64,000 nt of DNA from Sulfitobacter indolifex (GTDB lineage Bacteria > Pseudomonadota > Alphaproteobacteria > Rhodobacterales > Rhodobacteraceae), in assembly GCF_022788655.1 (NCBI RefSeq), contig NZ_CP084951.1:186001-250000 (forward strand). Reading direction: 5' to 3'. Below, in pieces: positions 1 through 8,704 of the stretch. The notes under the pieces are model-generated. The model was not told the DNA's origin. It was given only the letters and a program-made list of their open reading frames with translations, and did not search any database. Every line of letters begins with the position of its first letter. Within the stretch, counting starts at the first letter, position 1. The position numbers were made by a program, and so were the translations under genes.

Positions 1-3000
1 TCGCCCGAGATCCCTATTCCGACGCTCTATGTCTCCACCACGCTCGAAGGTATCTCACCCGAAGACAGTGAACGGCTGTTGGTCGAGCCGCTTGAGACAG
101 AGCTTAGCGCGATCACCGGGCTAAAGCAGATCACCTCAAACGGGGCCGAAGGCCATGCCTCTGTGCAACTGGAGTTTGAGCCGGGGTTCGACTCTGATGA
201 AGCGCTCGACAAGGTGCGCGAAGGCGTTGACCGGGCTAAGTCTGACCTGCCCGAAGACGCCACCGACCCGGTTGTGACCGAGATCAACACAGCGCTGTTC
301 CCGATCCTGACCGCGATCCTGTCCGGGCCGGTGCCAGAGCGCACGCTTAACCGTATTTCCGAGGAACTGAAGGACGCGATTGAAGGGCTGTCTGGCGTGC
401 TCGAAGTCGACGTTGGCGGAGAGCGCACAGAGCTTTTGGAGGTCTTAATCGACCCCACGGTGTTTGAGACCTACAACATCTCGTTCGAAGAGCTGATCAG
501 TCAGATCAACCGCAACAACCGCCTGATTGCTGCAGGCGCGATTGAAAGCGGCGCGGGGCGGCTGGTGCTCAAGGTGCCGGGGCTGATCGAAGACGTCGAA
601 GACGTCATGTCTCTGCCAATCAAGGTGCGCGGCGATACTGTGGTGACCTTCGCTGATGTCGCCACGATCCGCCGCACCTTCAAAGATCCCACCGGCTTTG
701 CGCGCATTGATGGGCAACCGGCACTGGCGTTGGAGATCAAGAAACGCTCGGGCGCGAACATCATTGAAACGGTTGCCGCCGTGCGCGAGCTGATTGATGA
801 AATGCGGACGGAATGGCCTGACAGCATCACCGTCAAATACACCCAAGACGAATCTGAGCAGGTCCAAAGCATGCTCAGCGATCTGGAAGCGAATGTTATT
901 GCGGCCGTGATCCTTGTGATGATCGTGATCGTCTGGGCCTTGGGCGTCCGCTCGGCTCTGCTGGTGGGGCTGGCGATTCCGGGGGCGTTTCTGGCCGGTG
1001 TCACCGCGCTTTGGGTGATGGGCTATACGATGAACCTCGTGGTGCTTTTCTCGCTGATCCTCGTGGTGGGCATGCTGGTGGACGGCGCCATCGTAACCAC
1101 CGAACTGGCCGATCGCCGCCTGCAGGAGGGGCATTCCCCCCGTGCGGCCTATGCCCATGCGGCGAAGCGTATGTCATGGCCGATCATCGCCTCAACTGCC
1201 ACGACGTTGAGCGTGTTCTTCCCGCTGCTGTTCTGGACCGGCACAGTGGGGGAGTTCATGAAATTCCTGCCGATTACGGTTATTTTGACCCTGACGGCCT
1301 CGCTTTTCATGGCATTGGTTTTTATCCCCGTGGTTGGCGGGATCATCGGCAAACGCCCCCCGCAATCGGCCAAGGATAAGGCCACGCTTTATGCCGCTGA
1401 ACAGGGTGATCCGCGTGATCTGAAGGGCTTTACCGGCGGCTATGTCAAACTGCTGCAATTCGCCATTCTGCGGCCTTGGATGACATTGATACTAGCGATT
1501 TCTATGCTGATGGGGGGCTTTACTGCCTATGCGCAGTTCGGCAACGGCATCACCTTTTTCCCCGAAGTAGAGCCTGATTTCGCGCAGGTACAGGTCCGCG
1601 CGCGGGACAATTTCTCAATCTACGAACAAGACGAACTGGTACGGCAGGTTGAGCAGCGGTTGTTCGAGTATGATGAGATTGCCAGTGTCTATGCGCGCAC
1701 CGGCGGCGGCAACCGTGACAGCGCCGATTTGATTGGCACTGTTCAGGTGGAATTTACCGAATGGGACGAACGCCGGACCGCCGCGATGATCGGCGAGGAT
1801 ATCCGCACCGAGATGGCGGCCATTCCGGGCATCGATGTGCAGGTTCAGACGGCCTCAAACGGACCCACTGGCGGAAAGCCCGTCAATCTGCGGATCAAGG
1901 CACATGACAGTGAAGTGCAGCAGCAGGTTGTTAACCAAATCCGTGAGAAGATGTCGGATATCGGCGGTTTCACCGATGTGACGGATTCGCGCCCCCTGCC
2001 GGGGGTGGAGTGGCGCATCGCAGTTAACCGTTCCGAAGCAGCACGGTTCGGGGCCGATATCTCCACCTTGGGTCAAGCGGTGCAACTGCTGACGCGCGGC
2101 ATCACCGTGGCGGATTACCGCCCCGACGATGCCGAAGGTTCCATCGACATTAACGTCCGCTTTCCGTCTGATGAACGCACGCTGGAAGAGCTTCAATCGC
2201 TGCGCGTGCCGACCTCTGCAGGGCTGGTGCCGATCTCGAACTTCGTGACGTTCGAGCCAAGCCCGCGCACCGGCACGATCACGCGCGTTGATCAAGAACG
2301 CGTGGTGACGGTCGAAGCGAACGTCGCACCCGGCGTCTTGGTGAACGATCAAACGGTTGCTCTGCGCAGCGCGATTGACGCAATGGACCTGCCCCCGGGG
2401 GTCGAAGCCTCCTTTGCGGGCGAAGCGGAAGACCAGCAGGAATCGATGATCTTCCTCGCAGGGGCGTTTATCACCGCGATCTTCCTGATGTTCGTGATCC
2501 TCGTGATCCAGTTCAACACGTTCTACCAAGCCTTTGTCGTCATGTCGGCCATTGTCTTTTCCATTGCAGGCGTACTTTTTGGTCTGCTCGTCACCGGGCG
2601 GCCCTTTGGCGTCGTCATGGGCGGCATCGGGGTGATCGCGCTGGCGGGGATCGTGGTGAACAACAATATCGTTCTGATCGACACTTATAACGATCTTAAG
2701 AAAACCGGGCTTTCACCGCTAGAAGCCGCGTTGCGCACCGGGGCACAACGTCTGCGGCCAGTGGTGCTGACCTCCGTTACGACTGCGCTTGGCCTGATGC
2801 CCATGGTGATCGGGCTCAACATCAACTTCTTCACCCGTGAGATTGTCTATGGCGCGCCGTCGACACAGTGGTGGACCGAGTTGAGTTCGGCCATTGCAGG
2901 TGGCCTGGTGGTCGCGACCGTGCTGACACTGGTGGTGACACCAGCAATGTTGATGTTGGGCGAGAAAAAAGCGACACGCGGCGCGCCCACCCCGCAAGAG

Positions 3001-3021
3001 GCCGAGCCCGCAGCGGTGTGA
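1..3021 (+). CDS. RND efflux pump inner-membrane subunit, HAE-1/AcrB-like (5' end outside window)
   Basis: Proton-driven exporter of the inner membrane that works with a periplasmic adaptor and an outer-membrane channel. The frame is already open at base 1 (it reads SPEIPIPTLYVSTTLEG), so the first in-frame start at 79 is internal. About 1006 residues are present, against some 1020-1050 for the family, so little is missing. Two membrane blocks, each a single helix followed by porter and helix clusters, lie around bases 880-1500 and 2440-2990. The fourth-helix motif reads LVDGAIV (near base 1080), keeping only one of the two aspartates of the AcrB proton relay. The adaptor gene is probably just upstream. 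The substrate cannot be told from the sequence. Confidence 0.93.
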   Translation, partial: SPEIPIPTLYVSTTLEGISPEDSERLLVEPLETELSAITGLKQITSNGAEGHASVQLEFEPGFDSDEALDKVREGVDRAKSDLPEDATDPVVTEINTALFPILTAILSGPVPERTLNRISEELKDAIEGLSGVLEVDVGGERTELLEVLIDPTVFETYNISFEELISQINRNNRLIAAGAIESGAGRLVLKVPGLIEDVEDVMSLPIKVRGDTVVTFADVATIRRTFKDPTGFARIDGQPALALEIKKRSGANIIETVAAVRELIDEMRTEWPDSITVKYTQDESEQVQSMLSDLEANVIAAVILVMIVIVWALGVRSALLVGLAIPGAFLAGVTALWVMGYTMNLVVLFSLILVVGMLVDGAIVTTELADRRLQEGHSPRAAYAHAAKRMSWPIIASTATTLSVFFPLLFWTGTVGEFMKFLPITVILTLTASLFMALVFIPVVGGIIGKRPPQSAKDKATLYAAEQGDPRDLKGFTGGYVKLLQFAILRPWMTLILAISMLMGGFTAYAQFGNGITFFPEVEPDFAQVQVRARDNFSIYEQDELVRQVEQRLFEYDEIASVYARTGGGNRDSADLIGTVQVEFTEWDERRTAAMIGEDIRTEMAAIPGIDVQVQTASNGPTGGKPVNLRIKAHDSEVQQQVVNQIREKMSDIGGFTDVTDSRPLPGVEWRIAVNRSEAARFGADISTLGQAVQLLTRGITVADYRPDDAEGSIDINVRFPSDERTLEELQSLRVPTSAGLVPISNFVTFEPSPRTGTITRVDQERVVTVEANVAPGVLVNDQTVALRSAIDAMDLPPGVEASFAGEAEDQQESMIFLAGAFITAIFLMFVILVIQFNTFYQAFVVMSAIVFSIAGVLFGLLVTGRPFGVVMGGIGVIALAGIVVNNNIVLIDTYNDLKKTGLSPLEAALRTGAQRLRPVVLTSVTTALGLMPMVIGLNINFFTREIVYGAPSTQWWTELSSAIAGGLVVATVLTLVVTPAMLMLGEKKATRGAPTPQEAEPAAV

Positions 3022-3028
3022 GCCGATG

Positions 3029-3493
3029 TTAGGCGGCCTTGTCGGCCTTGTCCTCGGTCAGAATGGTATAAAGCGTGGCCGGGTCTGGGTTCGACCGCAG
3101 CTTGGTGCAGATGCTGGTGTCTCGCAATGTGCGGGCCACCAGCGCCAGCGCTTTGAGGTGCTCAACCCCTGCGTCTTCGGGGGCGAACAGGGCAAAGGCC
3201 ACATCGACAGGTTGACGGTCGACCGACGAAAAATCGATTGGTTTGTCCAGCAGCACGAAAGCACCGACCACGCGGTCGATGCCATTCATGCGCGCGTGGG
3301 GCAGGGCGACGCCGTGGCCCACACCGGTCGGGCCAAGGGTTTCGCGCGTCATCAGCGCATCCACCACTTGGCCAGCCGGCAGCCCATAGGCATGCTGGGC
3401 GAGTTCGCCGATATCCTGCATCAGCCGCTTCTTGCTAGAAGCCGAAGTCAAAACCTTTACGGCCTCTGGCTTGAGGAGTTTGCCGAAATCCAT
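3029..3493 (-). CDS. ptsN: PTS IIA-like nitrogen regulatory protein PtsN
   Basis: Cytoplasmic EIIA-Ntr protein, the end acceptor of the nitrogen phosphotransferase chain (PtsP-NPr-PtsN), which acts by protein contacts rather than sugar transport. It has 154 residues, the normal length. The phosphorylatable histidine is H66 in the motif GVALPHARM. It lies 40 bp downstream of hpf on the same strand, the usual pairing in alphaproteobacteria. Its 3' end converges on the RND gene, with only 7 bp between the stops. The neighbouring rpoN expected in many proteobacteria is not here. Confidence 0.95.
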   Translation of the reverse strand: MDFGKLLKPEAVKVLTSASSKKRLMQDIGELAQHAYGLPAGQVVDALMTRETLGPTGVGHGVALPHARMNGIDRVVGAFVLLDKPIDFSSVDRQPVDVAFALFAPEDAGVEHLKALALVARTLRDTSICTKLRSNPDPATLYTILTEDKADKAA

Positions 3494-3533
3494 ACCGCTC
3501 GCCCTGCTCTGTGGCGGATATTACCGCCGTGGG

Positions 3534-4100
3534 TTACGAAGGGTCGATCCAGCCGATGTTCCCGTCCTCACGACGGTACACGACATTCATCCCTTCCTGG
3601 CCTTCCTTGCGAAACAGCAGCACCGGATCGCCCGACAATTCCATCTGCATGACCGCTTCACCGACAGACAAAGTTGGCACCTTCATCTGCATCTCGGCAA
3701 TGATCATGGGTTGGAGGGTATCAGGTTCCTGCGCGTCTGAATCGCTGTCTGACGCGAGGATATAGGAGGACGCCCCCAAAAGTTCAACCGGTTCGGCACG
3801 ATCTTTGTGATGGTCCTTCAAGCGGCGCTTGTAACGGCGCAGTTGTTTTTCCATCTTCGCGCAGCAACTATCGAAAGCAGCATAGATTTCCGTCGCCTTG
3901 GCCTTGGCCGAAGCGGTGAGACCGGTAGAAAGATGCACCGTTGCCTCACAGGCAAATTCGTGACCCGTTTTGGAAAACACCACCAGGGCATCGGTCGGGC
4001 GTTCGGCATATTTGCCTACCGCCTCGTCCAGTTCCGTCCGGACATGTGTCCGAAGCGCATCGCCAATGTCGATCTGTTTGCCACTGATCTGATACCGCAT
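3534..4100 (-). CDS. hpf: Ribosome hibernation promoting factor, long form
   Basis: Binds the 30S subunit in slow growth and drives 100S ribosome dimer formation. The 188-residue protein has the S30AE domain at residues 1-105 (starts MRYQISGKQIDIGDAL, basic helix KQLRRYKRRLKDHHKD) and a C-terminal domain at about 130-188 (VVKxK-like VPTLSVGEAVMQMELSGDP). The C-terminal extension is what defines long HPF. A good Shine-Dalgarno (AAGGAGACG) sits before the start. Likely co-transcribed with ptsN. A 308-bp gap separates it from lptB, so it probably has its own promoter. Confidence 0.95.
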   Translation of the reverse strand: MRYQISGKQIDIGDALRTHVRTELDEAVGKYAERPTDALVVFSKTGHEFACEATVHLSTGLTASAKAKATEIYAAFDSCCAKMEKQLRRYKRRLKDHHKDRAEPVELLGASSYILASDSDSDAQEPDTLQPMIIAEMQMKVPTLSVGEAVMQMELSGDPVLLFRKEGQEGMNVVYRREDGNIGWIDPS

Positions 4101-4408
4101 ATCGTCTCCTTGTCTTTCTTGTTCCGAACATCGCCAAACGGTCCACGAGCGTGGAGCGGGGCAATTATCAGATATGGAGGAATGGTGCCGCGACCAGAAT
4201 GATTTTGACCGTTCCTTCGCGGGAAGGGCACTGCAGGATCAAACAGGAACGCGATTTCACCATATATCAATGAGGCCGCGTTTCGGTTTGAAAGTCAATG
4301 GCGCCGATGCGCTCGGCGCCGTTTAATGACTACAATCAGAGCGATTTTCAACAAAGGCTAAGCAATGCTATGCCAAAGACTGGCCAAGCCAATAAAACAC
4401 GCTAAGTC
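4101..4408. other. Intergenic region between lptB and hpf
   Basis: No credible gene is seen in these 308 bases; the short ORFs here lack a ribosome site and resemble nothing. It should hold the hpf promoter on its left side. Its only clear structure is the hairpin at 4300-4320. In many proteobacteria rpoN occupies this spot; no trace of a sigma-54 gene is visible. Confidence 0.6.
4300..4320 (-). terminator. Possible lptB terminator hairpin
   Basis: Perfect 8-bp inverted repeat GGCGCCGA/TCGGCGCC with a 5-base loop, about 90 bp past the lptB stop. There is no real T-run after it on the minus strand, so it may be a weak terminator, an RNA-stabilising end or a binding site. Confidence 0.4.
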
Positions 4409-5164
4409 CTAGGAAATACGGAAATTATCGCCAAGATAGACGCGGCGCACATTCTCGTTTTGCACAACTTCCTCGGGCGTTCCGGACATCAGAACTTTGC
4501 CCTCATGCAGGATATAGGCGCGGTCGACGATCTCTAGTGTTTCGCGGACATTGTGGTCAGTGATCAGCACGCCGATGCCACGCTTCTTGAGGTCGGCAAC
4601 CAATTGCCGGATGTCCCCAACGGAAATCGGATCGACCCCGGCAAAGGGTTCGTCAAGCAGCAGATAGCTGGGATTGGCGGCCAGACAACGGGCGATTTCG
4701 ACGCGGCGACGCTCCCCCCCCGACAGCGCCAGCGCAGGGGCGCGGCGCAGGTGTTCGATGGAAAACTCGGTCAGCAGCTCTTCAAGCCGCTCGCGCCGCT
4801 GGTGGCGGTGTTTGACCCGGATATCGAGGATCGCGCTGATGTTGTCTTGTACCGACAGCCCGCGAAAGATGCTCATTTCCTGCGGCAGATAGCCAATGCC
4901 AAGCTGCGCGCGGCGGTACATCGGCAGGGTGGTGACATCCTTGCCATCCACGGTCACACGCCCCCCCTCGGGCGTGACAAGTCCAGCCACGGCGTAGAAG
5001 GTCGTCGTCTTGCCCGAACCGTTTGGCCCTAAGAGGGCAACAACCTCGCCGCGGTCAAGCTCCATTGAGAAGTCGCGGATCACCGCTTTCTTGCGATAAG
5101 ATTTGCGCAAATGCTGAATGCGCAGGCCGGAGTCGCCCCCGGCAACCTTGAGCTCGGGGGGCAT
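4409..5164 (-). CDS. lptB: LPS export ABC transporter ATP-binding protein LptB
   Basis: ATPase that powers extraction of lipopolysaccharide from the inner membrane by LptB2FGC. Walker A is GPNGSGKTT (about residue 45), the signature is [15 protein letters not shown], and Walker B is [13 protein letters not shown] followed by the H-loop ITDHNV. The 251 residues are the usual size. The first ATG overlaps the last base of the lptA stop, so translation is coupled. The permease genes lptF and lptG are not in the window, which is normal. Confidence 0.97.
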   Translation of the reverse strand: MPPELKVAGGDSGLRIQHLRKSYRKKAVIRDFSMELDRGEVVALLGPNGSGKTTTFYAVAGLVTPEGGRVTVDGKDVTTLPMYRRAQLGIGYLPQEMSIFRGLSVQDNISAILDIRVKHRHQRRERLEELLTEFSIEHLRRAPALALSGGERRRVEIARCLAANPSYLLLDEPFAGVDPISVGDIRQLVADLKKRGIGVLITDHNVRETLEIVDRAYILHEGKVLMSGTPEEVVQNENVRRVYLGDNFRIS

Positions 5165-5658
5165 CAGTTGCCGCTGCCGGGCTGCAAAATGGTCTTCACG
5201 CCGCCTGACATCTGCGCCGTGCCGTCGTTCAGGTTCACCGTCATTTCCTGCGCGCTCAGCGCACTTGGCCCTTGGGTCATCAGGACATCGCCGCTCATCA
5301 CCAAGGTGCCCGCGTCGATATCATAGTCGGCGCGCTGCGATTCAGCGGCGTCTTCGCCAGCGACCAGTACAACGCCGCCGGTCGCCTCAAGCTTGGCAAT
5401 GCCCTGATCTTCCGCGCGGTAGATCACTTGCACCTTGCCCGCAGAAAGCGTCATTTCACCCTGAGAGATCAATACGTTACCAGTAAAAATAGCCGTGCCC
5501 GAAGCGTTATCGACCGACAGATTATCGGCGGTCACTTCGACAGGCAGGCTGGTGTCTTGCTCTAGCGCGCCAAAGGCCACATTGGCCGATTGTGCAGTGA
5601 CAGGGGCGGCCTGCAGCGCGAAAAGCAGCGGCAGCATCAAAATAAACAAGTGTTTCAA
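5164..5658 (-). CDS. lptA: LPS transport periplasmic protein LptA
   Basis: Periplasmic bridge protein that carries lipopolysaccharide between LptC and the outer-membrane LptD/E. It starts with a Sec signal peptide ([20 protein letters not shown], cleaved after about VTAQS), followed by an OstA/jelly-roll domain with [29 protein letters not shown] strands. It is 164 residues, 5 bp downstream of lptC and overlapping lptB by one base. Family assignment rests on the OstA-like strands and on position between lptC and lptB. Confidence 0.93.
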   Translation of the reverse strand: MKHLFILMLPLLFALQAAPVTAQSANVAFGALEQDTSLPVEVTADNLSVDNASGTAIFTGNVLISQGEMTLSAGKVQVIYRAEDQGIAKLEATGGVVLVAGEDAAESQRADYDIDAGTLVMSGDVLMTQGPSALSAQEMTVNLNDGTAQMSGGVKTILQPGSGN

Positions 5659-5663
5659 GGCAG

Positions 5664-6272
5664 TTACTCTTTCGTTGCTTGCGGCGTGTATATCAGTTTC
5701 ACACCTTTTGTGAAAAGCAATTGCGAGCCGGCGCTGTTCTGCCGATTGGTGATTGCCATGCTTCCGGCGGTGATCTTGCCTGCCGGACTGGTGGCTTCGA
5801 CCGGGCCGGGTGAAAGAAGATCTAGTGTGGTTAGGTTGGTTGTCATCCGCTCAGATAGAATCTGGTAGCCGGTTGAGGTGCTGACGCGCACATCGCCCGC
5901 CAGTTCCGCTTCCTCCGCACCGGTGTCAAACCTGCCGCTGCTGGATTGCAGTATGATTTTCGCACCATCCTGTAGATCTAGGGTGGCCTCGATATCTTCG
6001 GCCTCATTGGTGCCGGTCTCGCCGCCGGGGGTTGTCAACTTTTCGGCGGAGAATGAGATCAGATCGCCGTCCGCCGTGGTGCCGGAGTAGAAGGGGCCGG
6101 TGATCTGCTGGTCGCGCAGCCGATCCTGTACTTCTTTATCCGCAAAAGGGATCACCGCCTGCGGTTCTATCGCGCGCGACAACAGGAACAGGGTCGACAG
6201 CAGTGCCAGCGCAATCAGCGGAAAGAGCACTTTCAGCCAAGAGACAACACGTGAGTGGCGGTCGCCCTTCAT
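5664..6272 (-). CDS. lptC: LPS export system protein LptC
   Basis: Bitopic inner-membrane protein that passes lipopolysaccharide from LptB2FG to LptA. One N-terminal membrane helix (LFPLIALALLSTLFLLS, residues about 16-33) anchors a periplasmic beta-jellyroll domain. The 202 residues match alphaproteobacterial LptC. It lies 6 bp after kdsD and 5 bp before lptA, so the three form one operon. Sequence conservation in this family is low; context carries much of the call. Confidence 0.9.
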   Translation of the reverse strand: MKGDRHSRVVSWLKVLFPLIALALLSTLFLLSRAIEPQAVIPFADKEVQDRLRDQQITGPFYSGTTADGDLISFSAEKLTTPGGETGTNEAEDIEATLDLQDGAKIILQSSSGRFDTGAEEAELAGDVRVSTSTGYQILSERMTTNLTTLDLLSPGPVEATSPAGKITAGSMAITNRQNSAGSQLLFTKGVKLIYTPQATKE

Positions 6273-6278
6273 CCCGCG

Positions 6279-7247
6279 TTACCCCAGCCCGACGCGCAGA
6301 CAGTCGTGGATATGCAGCAGCCCCACGGGCGATTTGCCGTCGTTCTGCGCTGGATCTGTGACGATCAGGCAGGTGATCTTGCGGTTGTTCATCACGCCCA
6401 CGGCTTTTTCGGCCAGTTCGTCGGGGCTGATGGTGACGGGTGCGGGGGTCATGACCTCACGCGCGGTCATGGTCATCAGCCCATCTAAGTGACGCGCGAG
6501 GTCGCCCATGGTGATGATACCTTCAAGCGTGCCCGCGTCATTCACCACGCAGACCACGCCAAAACCCTTGCGGCTGATCTCGCTCAACGCGTCGGCCATT
6601 GGCGCATCGGCAGAGACCAATGGCAGCGCATCGCCCACATGCATTAAGTCTGCCACACGGCTCAGCCGCGCGCCCAGTTTGCCGCCAGGGTGGAAGTCGC
6701 GGAAATGCTCAGCGGTGAAGGCGCGGTTCTCCATCAGGGCCACGGCCACGGCATCGCCCATTGCCAGCGTCAGCGTGGTTGAGGTGGTCGGCACAACGCC
6801 TGTGCCGCAAGCCTCGGCAATGCGGGGCAGTTCCAGCACCACATCGCTGTGGCGGCCCAAGCTGCTGTCAGGGCGGCTGGTGATCCCGATGAGCGGGATC
6901 GCATAGCGGCGCGAGTAGGCGATGAGGTTGGCCAATTCCGGCGCTTCGCCGGAGTTGGAGATCGCCAGCACCACGTCAGCTGCGGTGATCATGCCCAAGT
7001 CGCCGTGGCTTGCCTCGGCCGGATGCACAAATTGGGCAGGGGTCCCGGTGGAGGCCAGCGTCGCTGCGATTTTGTTGCCGATATGGCCCGATTTACCGAT
7101 GCCGGTGACGATGATGCGGCCCTTGCACGCGCGCATCAGGTCCACGGCACCGCGGAAACGGTCATCAAGGCTGTCGGCAAGCTGGATCAGCGCGTCAGAT
7201 TCGCAGCGGATCACGCGACGGGCGGTATCAAGAAAAGGTGTGTTCAT
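6279..7247 (-). CDS. kdsD: Arabinose-5-phosphate isomerase KdsD (KpsF/GutQ family)
   Basis: Interconverts ribulose 5-phosphate and arabinose 5-phosphate, the first step to Kdo for the LPS core. An N-terminal SIS sugar-isomerase domain (residues about 30-165, with VTGIGKSGHIGNKIAATLAS) precedes two CBS domains (about 200-320). I start it at MNTPFLDTARR (7247), because this gives the usual 322 residues and an ATGA overlap with the rnd stop; a start 30 bp upstream is possible. Context with lptCAB supports a role in lipopolysaccharide. Confidence 0.95.
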   Translation of the reverse strand: MNTPFLDTARRVIRCESDALIQLADSLDDRFRGAVDLMRACKGRIIVTGIGKSGHIGNKIAATLASTGTPAQFVHPAEASHGDLGMITAADVVLAISNSGEAPELANLIAYSRRYAIPLIGITSRPDSSLGRHSDVVLELPRIAEACGTGVVPTTSTTLTLAMGDAVAVALMENRAFTAEHFRDFHPGGKLGARLSRVADLMHVGDALPLVSADAPMADALSEISRKGFGVVCVVNDAGTLEGIITMGDLARHLDGLMTMTAREVMTPAPVTISPDELAEKAVGVMNNRKITCLIVTDPAQNDGKSPVGLLHIHDCLRVGLG

Positions 7248-7858
7248 GCGTGTGCGAAGATGTCCGTGTCCGGCCATCCCTCCAGATCAAGCCGGGCGCG
7301 CATCGGCAGGAAATCGAAACAGGCCTGCGCCATGTCCATCCGGCCTTCGCGTATCAGGCGTTTGTTAAGTTCATCGCGCAGACGGTGCAGGTAAAGCACA
7401 TCTGACGCGGCATAGTCGATCTGCGCTTGGGTCAGCTCTTTGGCCCCCCAGTCGCTGGATTGTTGCTGTTTGGAGATATCCACGCTCAGTAGTTCCTGAC
7501 AGAGCTTCGCCAGCCCGTGCCGATCCGTATAGGTACGGATCAAACGGCTGGCGATCTTGGTGCAATAGACTGGTGCTGCGGTGGCGCCAAAGGCGTTCAG
7601 CATCGCGGCAATGTCAAAACGGCCATAATGAAACAGCTTCAGCACATGTGGATTTTCCAACAGCGCGCAGAGGTTCGGCGCTTCGGTCTGGCCTTTGGCA
7701 ATCTGCACGAGATGCGCATGACCATCGCCGCCCGACAGCTGCACAACGCACAGCCGATCACGGTGCGGATGCAGCCCCATCGTTTCGCAGTCAATGGCAA
7801 CCATCGGCCCGAGGTCGAGGTCATCCGGCAGGTCGTTCTGATAGAGGAAATTTGTCAT
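7244..7858 (-). CDS. rnd: Ribonuclease D, short form
   Basis: 3'-5' exoribonuclease of the DEDD family for tRNA 3'-end trimming. The 204 residues contain only the exonuclease domain: Exo I VAIDCETMGLHPHRDRL, Exo II LKLFHYGRFDIAAM, Exo III YAASDVLYLHRLRDEL. The HRDC domains of E. coli RNase D are absent, as is usual for the short alphaproteobacterial type. Start MTNFLYQNDLPDD is preferred; an in-frame start 30 bp earlier lacks support. It overlaps kdsD by 4 bp. Confidence 0.92.
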   Translation of the reverse strand: MTNFLYQNDLPDDLDLGPMVAIDCETMGLHPHRDRLCVVQLSGGDGHAHLVQIAKGQTEAPNLCALLENPHVLKLFHYGRFDIAAMLNAFGATAAPVYCTKIASRLIRTYTDRHGLAKLCQELLSVDISKQQQSSDWGAKELTQAQIDYAASDVLYLHRLRDELNKRLIREGRMDMAQACFDFLPMRARLDLEGWPDTDIFAHA

Positions 7859-7912
7859 GAGGTCGTCTATACCGCGCTTGCACGGCATGGGAAAGCAGCG
7901 CTTTGCCGGCGG

Positions 7913-8704
7913 TCAGCCCGCCGCCGAAGCAGCGGCTAAATCTTGCAAGGCGGGCCGGGGGTGGCGGTTTAGCAATTGGTCGACCAGCAGGTGGCATTGG
8001 TAGCCCGACCAGTCGGAACGGATAAGGCCGCCGGGCAGAGCAGGATGTTTCAACGCAAGCCGCCGCCAGTTGTGCACGATAAGACAGCGCAGGACGGCAA
8101 TCTCGAGCGCGTTCATGTGGCTGTCACAGGCCAGCGTTCCTCGCAGCGTAGACAGCGCGTGTAGCAGTGCGTCATATTCCGGTTCCAACGCAGTCGGCTC
8201 CACGGCGCGGCGCAGCCAGTCGGGCGGGGTTTCCCCTCGGAGGGGCAGGCTCCCTTTGGGGGCAGTGCTCTCACTCCGACCGACATAGACGCGTGGCATG
8301 ACTGGGATGAAGCCTTCTGCGCGCAGGGTGGCGTCAATCTCGCGGCCGTTTTCCTCAGTCATCACCATCTGCCATGGCTCCGACAGATCCGGCGGGGCGG
8401 CATAGATACGGGGGCTGGCTGCCGCACTTTCCGCGCGGCCCTGCGCGGTCAGACTGTGCTGGCTGATCCGCCCCACCTTGCGTGACTGCAACCAACCATC
8501 ATTGCGCAACCGGTGCAGGGCCACGCGGCTCGCCTCAGGCCGCACATCAAGTGCTGCCATTATGGTGGATAAAACCGGCCCGTCTATCGCGTCGCCATTG
8601 CCCTGGGCCAGATCACCGAACAGGCTGATCATCAACGACCAGACGCGCTGACCACCCAAACCCGCAAAGGCGGCAACGAGGGGGGCGGGTTGCTCAGAGA
8701 GCAT
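7913..8704 (-). CDS. paaX: PaaX family transcriptional repressor of phenylacetate catabolism
   Basis: GntR-superfamily repressor that in known systems is released from DNA by phenylacetyl-CoA. The 263 residues have an N-terminal winged helix (SLFGDLAQGNGDAIDGPVL through RLRNDGWLQSRKVGR, about 20-85) and the PaaX-like C-terminal domain, ending in the region NWRRLALKHPALPGGL. It overlaps the end of paaZ by 11 bp and is the last gene of the paa operon, so it probably regulates its own transcript. A candidate operator lies upstream of pcaF. Confidence 0.92.
   Translation of the reverse strand: MLSEQPAPLVAAFAGLGGQRVWSLMISLFGDLAQGNGDAIDGPVLSTIMAALDVRPEASRVALHRLRNDGWLQSRKVGRISQHSLTAQGRAESAAASPRIYAAPPDLSEPWQMVMTEENGREIDATLRAEGFIPVMPRVYVGRSESTAPKGSLPLRGETPPDWLRRAVEPTALEPEYDALLHALSTLRGTLACDSHMNALEIAVLRCLIVHNWRRLALKHPALPGGLIRSDWSGYQCHLLVDQLLNRHPRPALQDLAAASAAG

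Noticed and set aside
3026..3652. 208-codon plus-strand frame after the RND gene
   Set aside because: Antisense to ptsN and part of hpf, both well supported; no ribosome site.
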